DNA of 64,000 nucleotides from Chaunax sp. Z400 (Eukaryota > Chordata > Actinopteri > Lophiiformes > Chaunacidae): the NCBI GenBank assembly GCA_037577475.1, contig JBAGJB010000147.1:1-64000 (forward strand), read 5' to 3'. Below the pieces are notes generated by a model. It saw only the letters and a program-made list of their open reading frames with translations. It had not been told where the DNA came from and searched no databases. This document shows positions 13,320 to 25,300 of the stretch, one piece after another (within the stretch, counting starts at the first letter, position 1; each line of letters starts with the position of its first letter). A program made the position numbers and the translations under genes.

Positions 13320-13826
13320 AAGAGATACCTACCAACAATATGTTTGATGCGCTGTTCCACTTGCAGGCGCCTCCACTTGGAATAAAATTTCCGGCCTTTT
13401 CTGTAACCATGTCCATGTCTCCTTGGGAAGGGGCTGTGGCGTTTAGAGTAACTGGGAAGTCCTCCAGAAAACTTTCCCAATCATCTGGAGCTGACCTTTT
13501 TACTGCTCGGCAACAACAGGAAGAAAACAAACATTTGTGGTGAGGTCACTTTTCAGCCATGTTTGAAGCACCAATGGGAGCTCTAAAAATGATGGTTTTC
13601 TGACAGCCACCACTTAAATAAAGTTTTTATGACACATCAAATCTGGAAAGAATTGCATTATGTTTTTGAATGCAACGAAGAGCACAATTTCCCTGGGTCC
13701 ACCTGGAAAGTTCATTTGTAAGGCAACTGGCTTTACATTAAAGTTTTTACCAGAGCGGTTCATCCACCTCCCAAAGGTGTCCTTGTCTGGATGACACTCG
13801 CAGGGGAAGGTTTGTGCATCAATGCA
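13320..13826 (-). other. Two candidate coding exons of unknown gene
   Basis: On the minus strand, a stretch at about 13732-13826 follows a CTTCTTCAG acceptor, is open (IDAQTFPCECHPDKDTFGRW...) and ends at a GTAAAAAC donor. A second stretch at about 13320-13501 follows a pyrimidine-rich acceptor ending GCCGAGCAG, is open (RSAPDDWESFLEDFPVT...) and ends at GTAGGTATC. The phases of the two are compatible. I do not recognise the protein. The bases just upstream (about 13840-13890) resemble the same fish repeat as at 12842, so repeat-derived sequence is a real alternative. Confidence 0.3.
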
Positions 13827-14450
13827 CCACCTGAAGAAGAGCAGGTCTGGACCAACTCTTTACAGAGACCCAACAATCTGCCATGAGCAAGAACATGGAG
13901 ACAGTGGAGAGGAAAAAATCAATTTTAACAGGCAGAAACCTCGAGCAGATACAAGACTCAAGGTGGGCGGTCCTCAGCTTTGATCGCCCGGGGAGAGAGA
14001 TGGGGCAGATAGATGGGGAGAGAGAGAGAGTGAGGGAAAGAGGGAGTGAGGACAGTGACACAGACGTGCAACCACAATAACAATAACATCTATCATAATA
14101 GAAAGATTACAATTTGTAGTATTTATAATAACTACTACAACAACAACACTGATAATATTAATAATTAATTAATTTGTCAAACTCAAACATGGATGCACTA
14201 AGAATGATGAAGGAAACTCTCACCTGTGCTCCTTCCTCCTCCTTTTCTCCTGAATCCTCTGAACCCTCTGGAGAGTTAAGCTGTGTTAGAAATAAAAAAT
14301 ACCTTGTTTATAATTCAGTTTTCTCACTGATATTTTTGTACCATTGTAATAGCAAAATGTCACATAAAGGCTGGTACAAAATGAAATTGAAGCAGCCTGA
14401 AAAACAGCAGCCTGTCAGAGAGTCTGTAATCCATGCCACGAGGTCCAAGC

Positions 14451-14640
14451 TCACTTTGAGCTTCTCGGCCAGCCAGAGTGGCTGGACGGTGTGGAAAGCA
14501 GTGCAGAAGTCAAAGAACAGGTCCTTGCCCTACTTTGTGGCTTCTCCAGGTGTGTGTAAGCTCTGTGAATCAGGTAGATGATGCTATCCTCCACGCCGAT
14601 GTCACCCTGGTAGGCAAACTGCAGCATATCAAAGCGGTTT
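14451..14640 (-). pseudogene. Decayed non-LTR retrotransposon reverse transcriptase fragment
   Basis: Minus-strand translation gives GVEDSIIYLIHRAYTHLEKP, and a frame shift further on a segment recalling the ..DFSSAFNT.. region of LINE reverse transcriptases. The order and spacing match the RT palm of L2/Rex-type elements. Frame breaks and short length mark it as a relic. Confidence 0.6.
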
Positions 14641-14879
14641 GCCCCCAGGGGTGAAATTGGCAGGAAGGAAGAGTGTGTGCTGATCACTGTTGACAAAGGG
14701 GACACGGGAAAAAGGCTAATACCCTCAACTCCAAAACTCCTATAAACTGTGACAATTCTACCTCAAAATAATCCTTGTCTGTTCTTACACACACAAAACG
14801 GTTGCAAACACTGATTGGCTACTCCTTTTTACTAGTCCATGTGACCTCCCTGCTTTTGTAAGTGAGTGGACTTTAAAAG

Positions 14880-15295
14880 AACTTTAGCCTCATGCTTTGT
14901 ATGAAAGGTGCTATACAAATAAAGTTTATAATAATAATACAGTCATTTCTGTTATTATTCTATGTAGGGAGACCGGGGATGGTTGTGATATTTTTTTCTG
15001 CTTTTAAATGGTGGACATGCTATCTCTGCAACTACACTCAGCATCTGGTCCGGACCACAGCACCCCTATAGTGTTAATGACCAGTGGTCCGTGGACAGAG
15101 CACTGGATTGGCTACAATCCTTGCTGCATTAACATGTAGACACATCACTTCTTGTATTGTATTTTAAAAAAAAATATTATTTCCCCTCCTCCTGCTGTGT
15201 TTTTTGTACACTGTGCTGCTGCAATACTGTAAATTTCCCCACTGTGGGACTAATAAAGGGATATCTTATCTTATCTTCTCTTCTCTCATTCTGTT
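14880..15295. repeat. Retroelement tail fragments
   Basis: 14895-14940 (GAAAGGTGCTATACAAATAAAG plus TAATAATAAT) is a typical fish LINE/SINE 3' tail. 15232-15290 (CCCACTGTGGGACTAATAAAGG followed by TATCTTATC) is a tail of the same SINE family as at 13021. Nothing coding is seen between them. Confidence 0.6.
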
Positions 15296-15559
15296 ACCTC
15301 CAGTCTCTAAACATTAAACAAACATTTTCCACAATCCATTTCAGGACCAAAGTTACAATTACTAGTGTATCTTTTTAACATTTCCTAAATGATTTAATCT
15401 TTTAGTGATAAATCATCTTAATCATCTAACTTCAGTTTCATCTAAATTACCACATGAAATATGAAAATGTTATTCTTTTAAACACGTTTTTAACTCATCT
15501 TTTTAAACTACCACGTGAACTAGGCTTTCATAGAGATAACAAACATTTAATCTGCACAC

Positions 15560-16335
15560 ATCTTTAAATCAATGTTAAAGGCGACCAGTCAACGCTATGG
15601 CGGAGTGATACGGTATCAGGCAGCTAGCTTAAACACTCACGGAGTTAGCCAGAAACTTTCAAACACAAAATATATGTCTTACTTTCACACAAAAACAACA
15701 ACAACATGAAATGAACAGTTCCTGCCGTGCTTATCATTTCGTAGTGCTTCGTGGACAGTAATTAATTACCTTCAACAGGGAATAGTAGCAGATGAAAGGA
15801 CGACAACACGCAGCTCTTTCCTTCACTCATCTATGGACGCAACATGGACTACGTGGAACGCACACTATTGGAGGGCACGGGTTCATAATCTGTACGCACA
15901 GATTTACAGATGGATTTTGTTTTTTCTCAACTGACACTAGGTGGGCTCCTTACTCTGTATTGAGTGAGGAAGAGAAGCCTGATCTCACTACCTGAGCCCT
16001 AAGGCACTACTAACAGATCCACGAGCAATTAACCCTTCACTGTCAACGATCTGCATTACTGATCTGCATTCCTCTTTACATGTCTTACTGGCTGCAGTCT
16101 CGATAGTATCATCATGCATCTGAAACCAATTAGAAACTAAATGTGCTGACGCTTGAGTATCACAAGGACAATAATTACATTATAGTACTTTTGACTGAAA
16201 ATGAAATAATATTTATATCCGTCAATCCTACGTAATGAACATCACGTGATCAGAGGGGTGTGGCACTATGCTTCCTCAGCGCACACCAATTCTCAACAGA
16301 CGCCATTTTCACGGATTTCCGACGACATCCTCCAG
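15560..16335. promoter_or_regulatory. Head-to-head promoter region between piwil1 and acsl3-like gene
   Basis: The minus-strand gene and the plus-strand acsl3-like gene start away from each other here. A possible 5' UTR exon of piwil1 ends (minus strand) at 15770 with donor GTAATT. A possible 5' UTR exon of the acsl gene ends at 16335 with a clean CCAG/GTAAG donor. No start site can be fixed from sequence alone. Confidence 0.4.
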
Positions 16336-17399
16336 GTAAGAGCTTCGAGTTCAGCTTTGCAGATGCATCTGTGAAACTAAGAACAAAGGATTAGCAAGAA
16401 ATTACTTGATATTTGGAAAGAAATTGACTTCGGATCGGTGGAACAGAAATCCCTGCGGTCGTCGGAGCTGGACGTGGTTCAACACCGGTTCCTGAGCACA
16501 AGGAGTATAAGACATATCGCCTTTGATATGCTATTGATTTGTGTACAATACGAGCTGTGTGCTGCCCGTGAATTCATAAGTGCACTTTGAATGAATGAAC
16601 TGATTTACATTATCGCTATATCAGTAGTGGGCCAGTAGCAACTGCAATGCCAAATTGCTAAATGCTAGTTTGCTAGCCTCTAGCGCATCTTTGAGCTGTC
16701 TGCTAGCTCATCTTGATGCTTGATGCTCCGCTAGTCTGACACCTACCCTATTAAGTACAAAAGGTCCTGATATTATCAGGCACAAATGAAAACAAACTGG
16801 TTTTGCAGTCACGCTTTGATAGCGTCACACACGATATGTGAAATTGTAAACAGATGATCAAAACAATAAGGTGTTTTGATCTGTCTAACCTTGATAATGA
16901 TTGTCTAAAACACGGATACAAACAGAAGAATGACACAGGGACGATGTGAAAACAGTCAAATATATGACATTTAAAGCAATACCAAAAACTAAATGAAGAG
17001 ATGGCGCTTTGTTTGATTCAGTAATGTGACATTAACTGATAATATGGATAAAGTACTGGAAATGATCAGATTAAAACCATGTGTGTGAAGGAGCTTAAAG
17101 AAACGTTGTAATTTAGCATCATCCTGCTTGTCCTGATGCTCACTTAGATACTGGAACTGTGGATGTTAGGCATTAAATGAAAGCTAGGTAAATTCTTTAT
17201 GGATAGTTGGGCTGAAAGCTGTATTACTCATTAAAATATTGTTTTCATCTGGTGTTTATCTATGTGTCAAGTATGTTTGCTGAAATATCTGCCCTTGAGT
17301 TATCCAGATAACAATGTATGTATTTGCATTTTGGAACATGTAGAACTGATTGCTGAAAGTCCAATTTTCGCTGTTGTTGAACATTATGTACTTCAGATG

Positions 17400-18436
17400 C
17401 AGAGGTGGGTAGTAACGAGTTACATTTACTCCGTTCCATTTACTTGAGTAACTCTTTGAAAAAAATGTACTTCTAAGAGTAGTTTTACTGCACCGTACTT
17501 TCTACTTTTACTTTAGTAGATTTGTGAAGAAGAAACGCTACTCTTACTCCGCTACATTGGGCTACACTTGACTCGTTCCTTTTTTTTTACCATTCATTCT
17601 ACACATTAGATATGCTTTATTTTTGCCAGAGAGATGCCGCCACACGACTGTGTTTCACCAATCAGACGTAGCCATGCAGTCACATGACCAAACTGTGGCA
17701 GCATAGCGGCACAAACTCCTCACACGTAGCAGACAGGGAATGAAAAAACACATGAAAAATGGCAGAGGAAACTGTCTCCAATGCTAAAACTGCAGAGGAT
17801 GAACACCCCTGGCCTCATATACAAAGCATGTTTCACTTACACACAGTGCAAAAGAACAGCTATATAATGCAGTGTCTTCTGTGTCTGCCAAAACAAACCC
17901 ACATTTCAGCATACAAAAAGTTAGCGTCTAACCTGAGGAAACATGTCGCGGTTAATTCCTTTTTTGCTGTGGTTAGGTGGACGTTATTCTTGTTAGGTTA
18001 CAGAATCCCAGTCTTAAAAAGGAGTCTTTCATATAGACCCTTTTAGTGTTTGTTAACATTTCGTTAAATGGTGCCATAAGCTAAGCAGACCACAATACAT
18101 TTTCTATGGAGGAATGAATTAGCGTTAGCTACCAACTATCGCAAATTATGAATGGTCAAGATGTTTCTGGTAACATTTTTTATTTTATTATTTGGAAATA
18201 GCAGAATTTGCACATTATTTTATATTTTTGTCTGTCTGATCACATCATTTCTAAAAAATAAATCAGACATTACGGTCAAACAGTTACTCAGTACTTGAGT
18301 AGTCTTTTCACCAAATACTTTTTTACTCTTGAGTGATTTTTTGGATGACTACTTTTTACTTCTACTTGAGTAATATTATTTTGAAGTAACGCTACTCTTA
18401 CTTGAGTACAATTTTTGGCGACTCTACCCACCTCTG
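17400..18436 (+). mobile_element. Non-autonomous hAT transposon with BED-finger remnant
   Basis: Terminal inverted repeats read CAGAGGTGGGTAG at 17400 and CTACCCACCTCTG ending at 18436. The 8 bp flanks TTCAGATG and TTAGGATG are an imperfect match, as expected for an aged hAT target duplication. Inside, 17759-17960 encodes a start MAEETVSNAK and a C-x2-C...H pattern (QCLLCLPKQTHISAYKKLA) like the BED zinc finger of hAT transposases. The catalytic domain is missing. Subterminal ACTTGAGTA/TACTTGAGT words repeat at both ends. Confidence 0.82.
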
Positions 18437-18763
18437 TTAGGATGTCAAAGTTTTACCCATCTTTGTGTGTTTTTAGATGACATCCTAACTATATTCATTC
18501 AAACTGAGCTTTTCGTTGTTTGGAAATTGTCACATTGTTGTTAAAATTGCAAATAGGAGTGGGTGTGCCTGCTATATTAGTAAAGTACACAATTGCGGCA
18601 CCTGTGACACTGAAACTGAGTGACTTTTTTTATCCCCATGTATGCTGGTTACGCCATCCATTATGAGCCGACCCACTGTAATGTCTTAAAAATTAGGCCT
18701 GGGACAGTATGGCCTAATTTAGATGTCTGTGTGAGCTCTCTCCTGGTGTTCTGGCTTCCTCCC

Positions 18764-18890
18764 ACAGTTCTAAAACATGAAAATATAGGTGAATTGGTGA
18801 CTGTAAAGTAGCACGTGGGTGTGAATGTGAGCATAAGAGGATGTGAATCCTGCAAAGGATAAGCGATTATGAAAAAATGGATGGACAACG
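18764..18890 (+). repeat. Degenerate LINE-type 3' tail
   Basis: CACAGTTCTAAAACATG... GGTGAATTGGTGACTGTAAA... GGATAAGCGATTATGAAAAAATGGATGGA resembles a very common fish interspersed repeat end. It lies in the first acsl intron. Confidence 0.6.
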
Positions 18891-19361
18891 TGTTTACTTC
18901 CTGATTTGATACCGTCAAAGATAGATAGATAGAGATTTTGGAGGCTTTATTTACATGCTTTGCCCCAGTATACTGTGTGTCAAACCATTCACTAGTGTCC
19001 TTAAACGTAAAACATTGAAACATAACCGGCAGATGAGATAAATCATCTGCAGCCTTTTTATTTTGAAAACTTAACTGCGTCAATTAATCAATTATTTTGA
19101 AATGGCCTGCTCTTTGAGAATTACAGATGAGAGGGAGGCAGAGACAGTGATCTGCTCTGTTATTAATGTGACATCTCCAGCAGTAATGGTGCTGAATGAG
19201 AACCAGCATAGTAATAGACAGAGAGGGTCTACTGGAAAGCAAGGATTTGTTTACCAGGAAACAGTAGCTCATATTTGCAGCCTCTCGACAATTCCAAATG
19301 TACTGATAAGTCTTTATTCCGGGCTACACTTCTAAAATGTCATGTTTTGTCTCTATTGCAG

Positions 19362-22300
19362 GTCTGGTCGGCTCGCTGCACAAAGGAAACACTGCCTGCA
19401 ACCTTCAGCCTCGAGTCAAAATCACTCAGGAGCAGTAGCAAGTGCAGCGTGTCATTGCGCTTCTGGTTTGATTCATTTCCAGCAGCGACTTCATCCTCAA
19501 AGATGAAGTTGAAGGAAGATATCAACCCCCTGCTGCTGCAGGTCTTCCGCTCCGTGGTCTGGGTCTACTCCGTCATCACCTTCATACCTCGGTACTTGAT
19601 CTCCGGAGCTGACGGTAACTTGGAACGGGCTCGTAGGATCAAGGCACGCTCGGTCAGTGGACACCCAGCAGGGCCTTACAGGGCCATCGAAAACCAAGAC
19701 AAGCTGGTGGTGTGGCTGCACCCTGGGTTGGACACCTTGGACAAGATGTTTGAATACGCTGTGGGGAGGTTTTCGCAGAGAGACTGCCTTGGCACTAGGG
19801 AGGTGCTCAGTGAAGAGGATGAGCTCCAGCCCAATGGCAAGGTTTTCAAAAAGGTAAGAGACTCTTAACTATTAACTCTTGCACACTCAGTTATTATTTG
19901 CTCAGCCTTAGTCAGTTGTCAAGACAAGGAAGGATATAGTACTGCTCATCTTATTTAGGCTTTAAACTGTATGAGTAATGAGGAGAATCTTTGGATTTAC
20001 ATTAATTTATCTAATGATGGTGAGACTGATGTCTAGCAGAGCAGGAGTGTGCGTTGCACGACAACAACGTACCTCTTTCAGATTCAGCAGTGTCAGTAAT
20101 TCACATTATGCTTTTTATATTCTAACACAGAACAGTGTTCATGTTAATTCCTCTGTGTTCCTACAGACATTAATGCATTCTGTTGACATTCATTATTTCT
20201 TTCCAATATATATTTATTGTGGTCACATTAAAGCAATCAAGCCACAAAAACAACAATGAAAACAGAAGGAAAAGCAACAGAAACAATCTAGAAACAAAAT
20301 GAAACGGAACATCTTGGCTCATAGACACACATTTACAAGAACAGAATTGATATGATATACAAATAAAAGAAACAAATAGCTCTGAGGCAGGTTTCACTCA
20401 GATCTATAGTACACAAACCCTCTTGCAAGAATGGCAGAGATATCTAAGCCACTCTATGACATAAAAGGCTCCTATATTTTGTGAAATACATTCTCTTTGC
20501 CATGTAACATTAACGTCGAATAAATGACACATTCGAGTATGATCTCATGCCAAAGTGTTTTAGACGGGACTTTTTCTGTGATCCAGTTCAGAAGAATGCA
20601 TTTTCTTGCACAGAATGTGAGCATTTTGTCCAGTTTCCCTTTATATTTATCAGAATGGAGGCATTTGATATCCCAAGTAGCATGCACAATGCATCACACT
20701 CTGTAGTAAATGATAGAATCTTATCAATTTCCCGCCTTATAACATACCAGAATTCCTGTATTTTCCTGCAAGACCACAGGCACTGGTTGAGACTGGTTGA
20801 GTTTTTTTCTCTTCTATTTTGCACTATTTTGGGACGTAGTGGAGAAGAATCAAGATTGAACTTATGGTGTTGGGAGGGGGATAGATGGACCCTATGTAGA
20901 AGCTTGAGTTGAATTGCTTTCAGGTATCATCCCAATCATCATTTCTGATCTACATTAAGTTCTCTTCCCCGTATTTCCTTACATTTATTATTGACTAAAA
21001 CTATTCTTGTAAAGATGCTCTGAAGATACCCAGCACTTTAGAGTCTTTGCAACCTGCATCACTTTCCATGTTGTTTGGCTTAGTGTGTGGAAAAATCCTG
21101 AATACTGCATGTGCGTGTTGTGTGTAGGTTATTCTAGGGAACTATAACTGGCTGTCGTACGAGGAAACCTACCGTGCAGCAAAGTGTTTCGGCAGCGGTC
21201 TGGCAGCTCTCGGCCAGAGGCCTCAGTGTCACATCGCCATCTTCTGTGAGACCGGAGCAGAGTGGATCATGGCAGCACAAGCTTGCTTCATGTACAATTT
21301 CCCACGTGAGTGACACACAGACTAATGTGTGTTTGCATACAATGTGAGACCTACTGTCAAACTGAACTGGATTTGAATTTGGCAGTTGTGACCCTGTACT
21401 CCACCCTCGGCCCCACGGCCATCGCCCACGGCCTGAACGAGACCGAGGTCACGCACATCATCACAAGCAAGGACCTGCTTCAGAGCCGTCTCAAGGTACC
21501 TGCCTGAGCCATCTGTCTCCTTTTCATGTCAGTAGGTGTGTTTGCATAATTACTCCTTCTCCTCACTCACATTTCTCTCTGCCTCCTCCATCCAACTCCA
21601 CATCCCAGGCCATACTGTGTGACGTGCCGAGGCTGCGGTATGTCATCGTAGTGGACAGCAAACCTGCAAGCTGGCCAGACATCCCCAGAGGCATCATGGT
21701 CTACAGCATGGATGCTGTGAAGGAGATGGGTTCGAAGCCTGAAAATAGTGACTATTTGTGCAACGTGATTAAAAAAGGTTTCTAATTTTGTCGGGGAAAT
21801 GAAAGTTGTCAGGAAAGTTGTCAGGAAACAATTTCCTAAAACATATTAACAAAGAACACAGTAAGGAAACACAGTACACACTCTAGGTTTTTACTTGCAA
21901 GGGGAGACAGACACCAGCAAAGGAGCTCGGTGAACTTCCCCGCTGATGCTGTCCCTGCATTGCTGTTTTATTTAGGTGGGCTGGTCATCACACATATAGG
22001 CATACATAGTTTCACGAGTCTTTAGCATGAGTCATTGAGTGATTTACACACCATAATCAAAGGAAAGTGATTTGCACATCATAATCAAAGGAAACAGGTT
22101 AAAAGAAACAGCGTCTTTCGCTTGTAGTAGATCAAGTGGACAGCAACAGATAGTACTCTCTGCCTGCAGTGGATTAACTAGACAGCTGTGCGGGGGTGTG
22201 ATTTCTGCTTTCTATCTAGTGGGCATGCAGTTTCTGTGCAGCTACTCTCAAGGACGTCCCGCTCTACTACGTCTCATAATTAGAGATTGAAATATCAAAC

Positions 22301-25300
22301 TATATTGAAAATCCTTATAATCACACAATATATGAAAAATGATAACTCACATCACACAATATATAAGAAATGATAACTCGCATCACACAATATATAAGAA
22401 ATGATAACTCACATTCAAAAATGATAACTTATATACAATTATCCTAACAAATCCCTCCTGTTTATCATTGATGAATGTCATTTCTCACATCCAATAACAC
22501 ATCTCTTTACAGTTTTCTGTGAAATCTTCATTTTTATAACACCTTCACTCAATTTACACTTGGAGGTTAGTTAGTGTCATCATACTCATCCTTTATAACA
22601 GCACCTGTATGGTTCTTCAGAAGATCAACATAAACTAGAATTTGGCTGCCTCCTGGAGGTTCAAACGTTGCTAAGCAATTTGATATTGCTTCAGAATATA
22701 TAGTTGGACTCTCACAGTAACCCTGAGGTAACCTAGTGTAGGTATACCTTTGTCCTTTGTATGTGAATGCAAACCAATATTGACTATCAGGGTGGAGAGG
22801 AACAGAGAAGAAGGCATTACTCAAGTCTATCACAGAGAAATATTTAGATTTTGGTCACATACTATTTAATAGTGTGTGTGGGTCAGGAACATTAGGCGCA
22901 CGCTGAATTACAGCTTCATTTACCGGCCTCAAGTCCTGAACCATCCTCCATCCGGGTGATGGCGCTGCTTTCTTTACAGGGAAGATAGGTGTGTTGCATG
23001 GTGAGTCAGGGCACGGAATTAGTACGCCTGATTTTAGCAGGTCCTTTATTACTGGTTCTATGCCTGCTATTGCATCTGGTTTTAGGGGATACTGTTTAAC
23101 TCTAGGTCTGTACTCATTTTTTCCTTTTATTATCACAGGTGGACAATTAATTATTAGTCCTGCATCAGCAGCTCCTCTGGACCACAATGTCTCTGGGAGA
23201 CTTTCAAGCTCACTTTCTTCCTCTACAGTGAGAAAGTGATCTGATCAGCTGTTATTTTTGTCGATCAGGTGGGTGGTTGGGTGGGTGGTGACAACCCAAT
23301 TTAGTTTCTTCATTTTGAATTTTGTACTTTTGCTGGTATAAATACCACTTTCACCCTCAGGTTCCCAATCTGTCACATTCTCAGTTTCCACAGCACAATG
23401 TCTTATGTCTTCCCACCTGCCGTTCTCGTCCTTTGAACAAGAAACGTGTGGTTTGGCACCCCAGTTCATTAGTTTCGCAGCAGCCTCTGTTACAGTTGCG
23501 CTGCAGAAGCTAGTATTTTTATGCCAATAGAGCTTAGTGAGTACACATTTCTGGGGACCCAGCCTCTTGACCAATTTATCATAGGGATGGTCTGGTCCAG
23601 GAACTTGTTTATATCTTAATGTGACATGTAGTTCCTCTGGCTTCATGAAATCAGCAGTAGTAGCGACTCTAGCTCTAACTTCTTTCATTAGTTGTTGGCT
23701 AGTGTTTACAGGATCGTTAGATGGTAAATCAAGTGTCCAGTAGTAATGGGGATCGTCGGGGCTGTTATGCACCATTATTTCTGCCTCATTACATTGTCTA
23801 GCCTTCATTCCTCCATCTCGGGAGGGGAAAATGCCAATCTTTAATTTCTGCATGATGTCCCTCCCCAAAAGGTTAAAGGGACAATTCCACGCCATCACCA
23901 TTGAAGCATATGCTCTATCACCTGTTTTGGGATTTTCTATCCATATGGGACAGGTTAATTTCTTTATCTCTACTTCCCCATTTGCTGATCTGACTATGAT
24001 GTGCTCTTTTGATGGTGTAATTCCTTCACATTGTCTCAGCACTGTTTTACAAGCTCCTGAGTCACATAGGAAGATCATTGGTTTTCCATTTATATGGAGA
24101 GTTATTTCTGGTTTGTGGTTTGTGTGGCTTATGAAAATGTCTTCCAGATCTAAAAATTCATCACATATTATCTCTCCTTGTTCTTCTGAGTCATCTCCTG
24201 CAGGGTGTTTTTTATACGAACCCTCCCAGTCACTTCCCAATTTTTCCCATGCACTGTTTGTTTCGCTACCATCTAGTCAATCTTCTCTTTCCCTCCTTCT
24301 CTTTCCCTCTGGGCACTCTCTGGCCCAATGTCCATGCTCACCACAGTTGTAGCATTTATCCCTGTCATCACAGTTGTAGCGTCTATCCCTGTCTTTCCTT
24401 CCTTTCTGATTTCCCTTTGCTTTCCCTCTCCAGTCATCTTGTCTATAGCCACCTTTCCCTTTCCATTTTCCTCTGCTCTCCTGTCCTTCATAGAACGTAT
24501 CACTGCTTCCAGCCACTCTACCTGCAAAATCCTGCCAGAATGCACCTGCTTCTTTCTTTGCTCTCTTTTCTTTTTCTACCTTTTTGTCTGTAGCTACCTT
24601 TTCTGCATGGATGGCATGATTCATGAACTCTGCAAGGGTTCCTGAGGTCAAATTAATATAGTGCTTTTTGACCCACTGTTGTATTTCTGTCCTTAATCCC
24701 AGTAATAGGGCTTGTTTTAATTGTTGTTGGTATGCTCCATCAACATTATTATCTTCCTGCAGTCCACTGTTCTCTTGGAATACCTGCTCAAACCTTACTC
24801 TGAATTCTACGACTGTCTCTCCTGGTCCCTGTTTACACTGACCAATTTTCCCATAATCAGCTCTCCTTCTGAAAACCTCCCGTATACGGTTACATAATTC
24901 TGTGGTTCTGTTTCTTAACAGCAGGCTATCATATGCTAGCGGTTGGGGTGGAGCAGCACCGTCCATGGGGTTCCAGTCACCTCTCACTCTTACCCAGTCC
25001 ATTTGTAATGCAGTCATGAACACCTGTTGTGTTTCCGCCCCATTTAAATTGTAAGCACGTTGTACTTGTTTCATATCTTGACAGAATTTTTCAGCGTCTG
25101 TTTTGTATGATGTCACGCCTTCTACGGCTTTTCTTTTACATCTTCCTGGGTCCATGTTCTGTAAACTAACATGGTTGGGGGAAAAACACCGTTATGTCCA
25201 TCGTCCTGTCCTGCCTGTGGGTTTGGTACTTGTATTAAGGGATAAGCGTCACAGTTGTTGAGGTCTATTTCAGTCACAGTCTGTGATGGACTAAGCAGTC

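Larger units (their letters stand above)
16336..19361. other. First intron of the acsl3-like gene
   Basis: Apart from the hAT element and the LINE tail listed separately, no exon or conserved structure is recognisable between the putative non-coding exon ending at 16335 and the coding exon starting at 19362. Confidence 0.5.

Noticed and set aside
15560..16335. A CpG island-type promoter with defined elements
   Set aside because: Base composition is not clearly CpG-rich by eye and no core element could be placed, so only a general divergent promoter region is claimed.
18620..19335. Small ORFs of 60-140 codons on both strands near acsl exon 2
   Set aside because: No motif, no splice support; partly overlap repeat tails and the acsl exon.
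23831..24645. Plus-strand ORFs of 105-173 codons
   Set aside because: They are antisense shadows of retroviral gag and pol.
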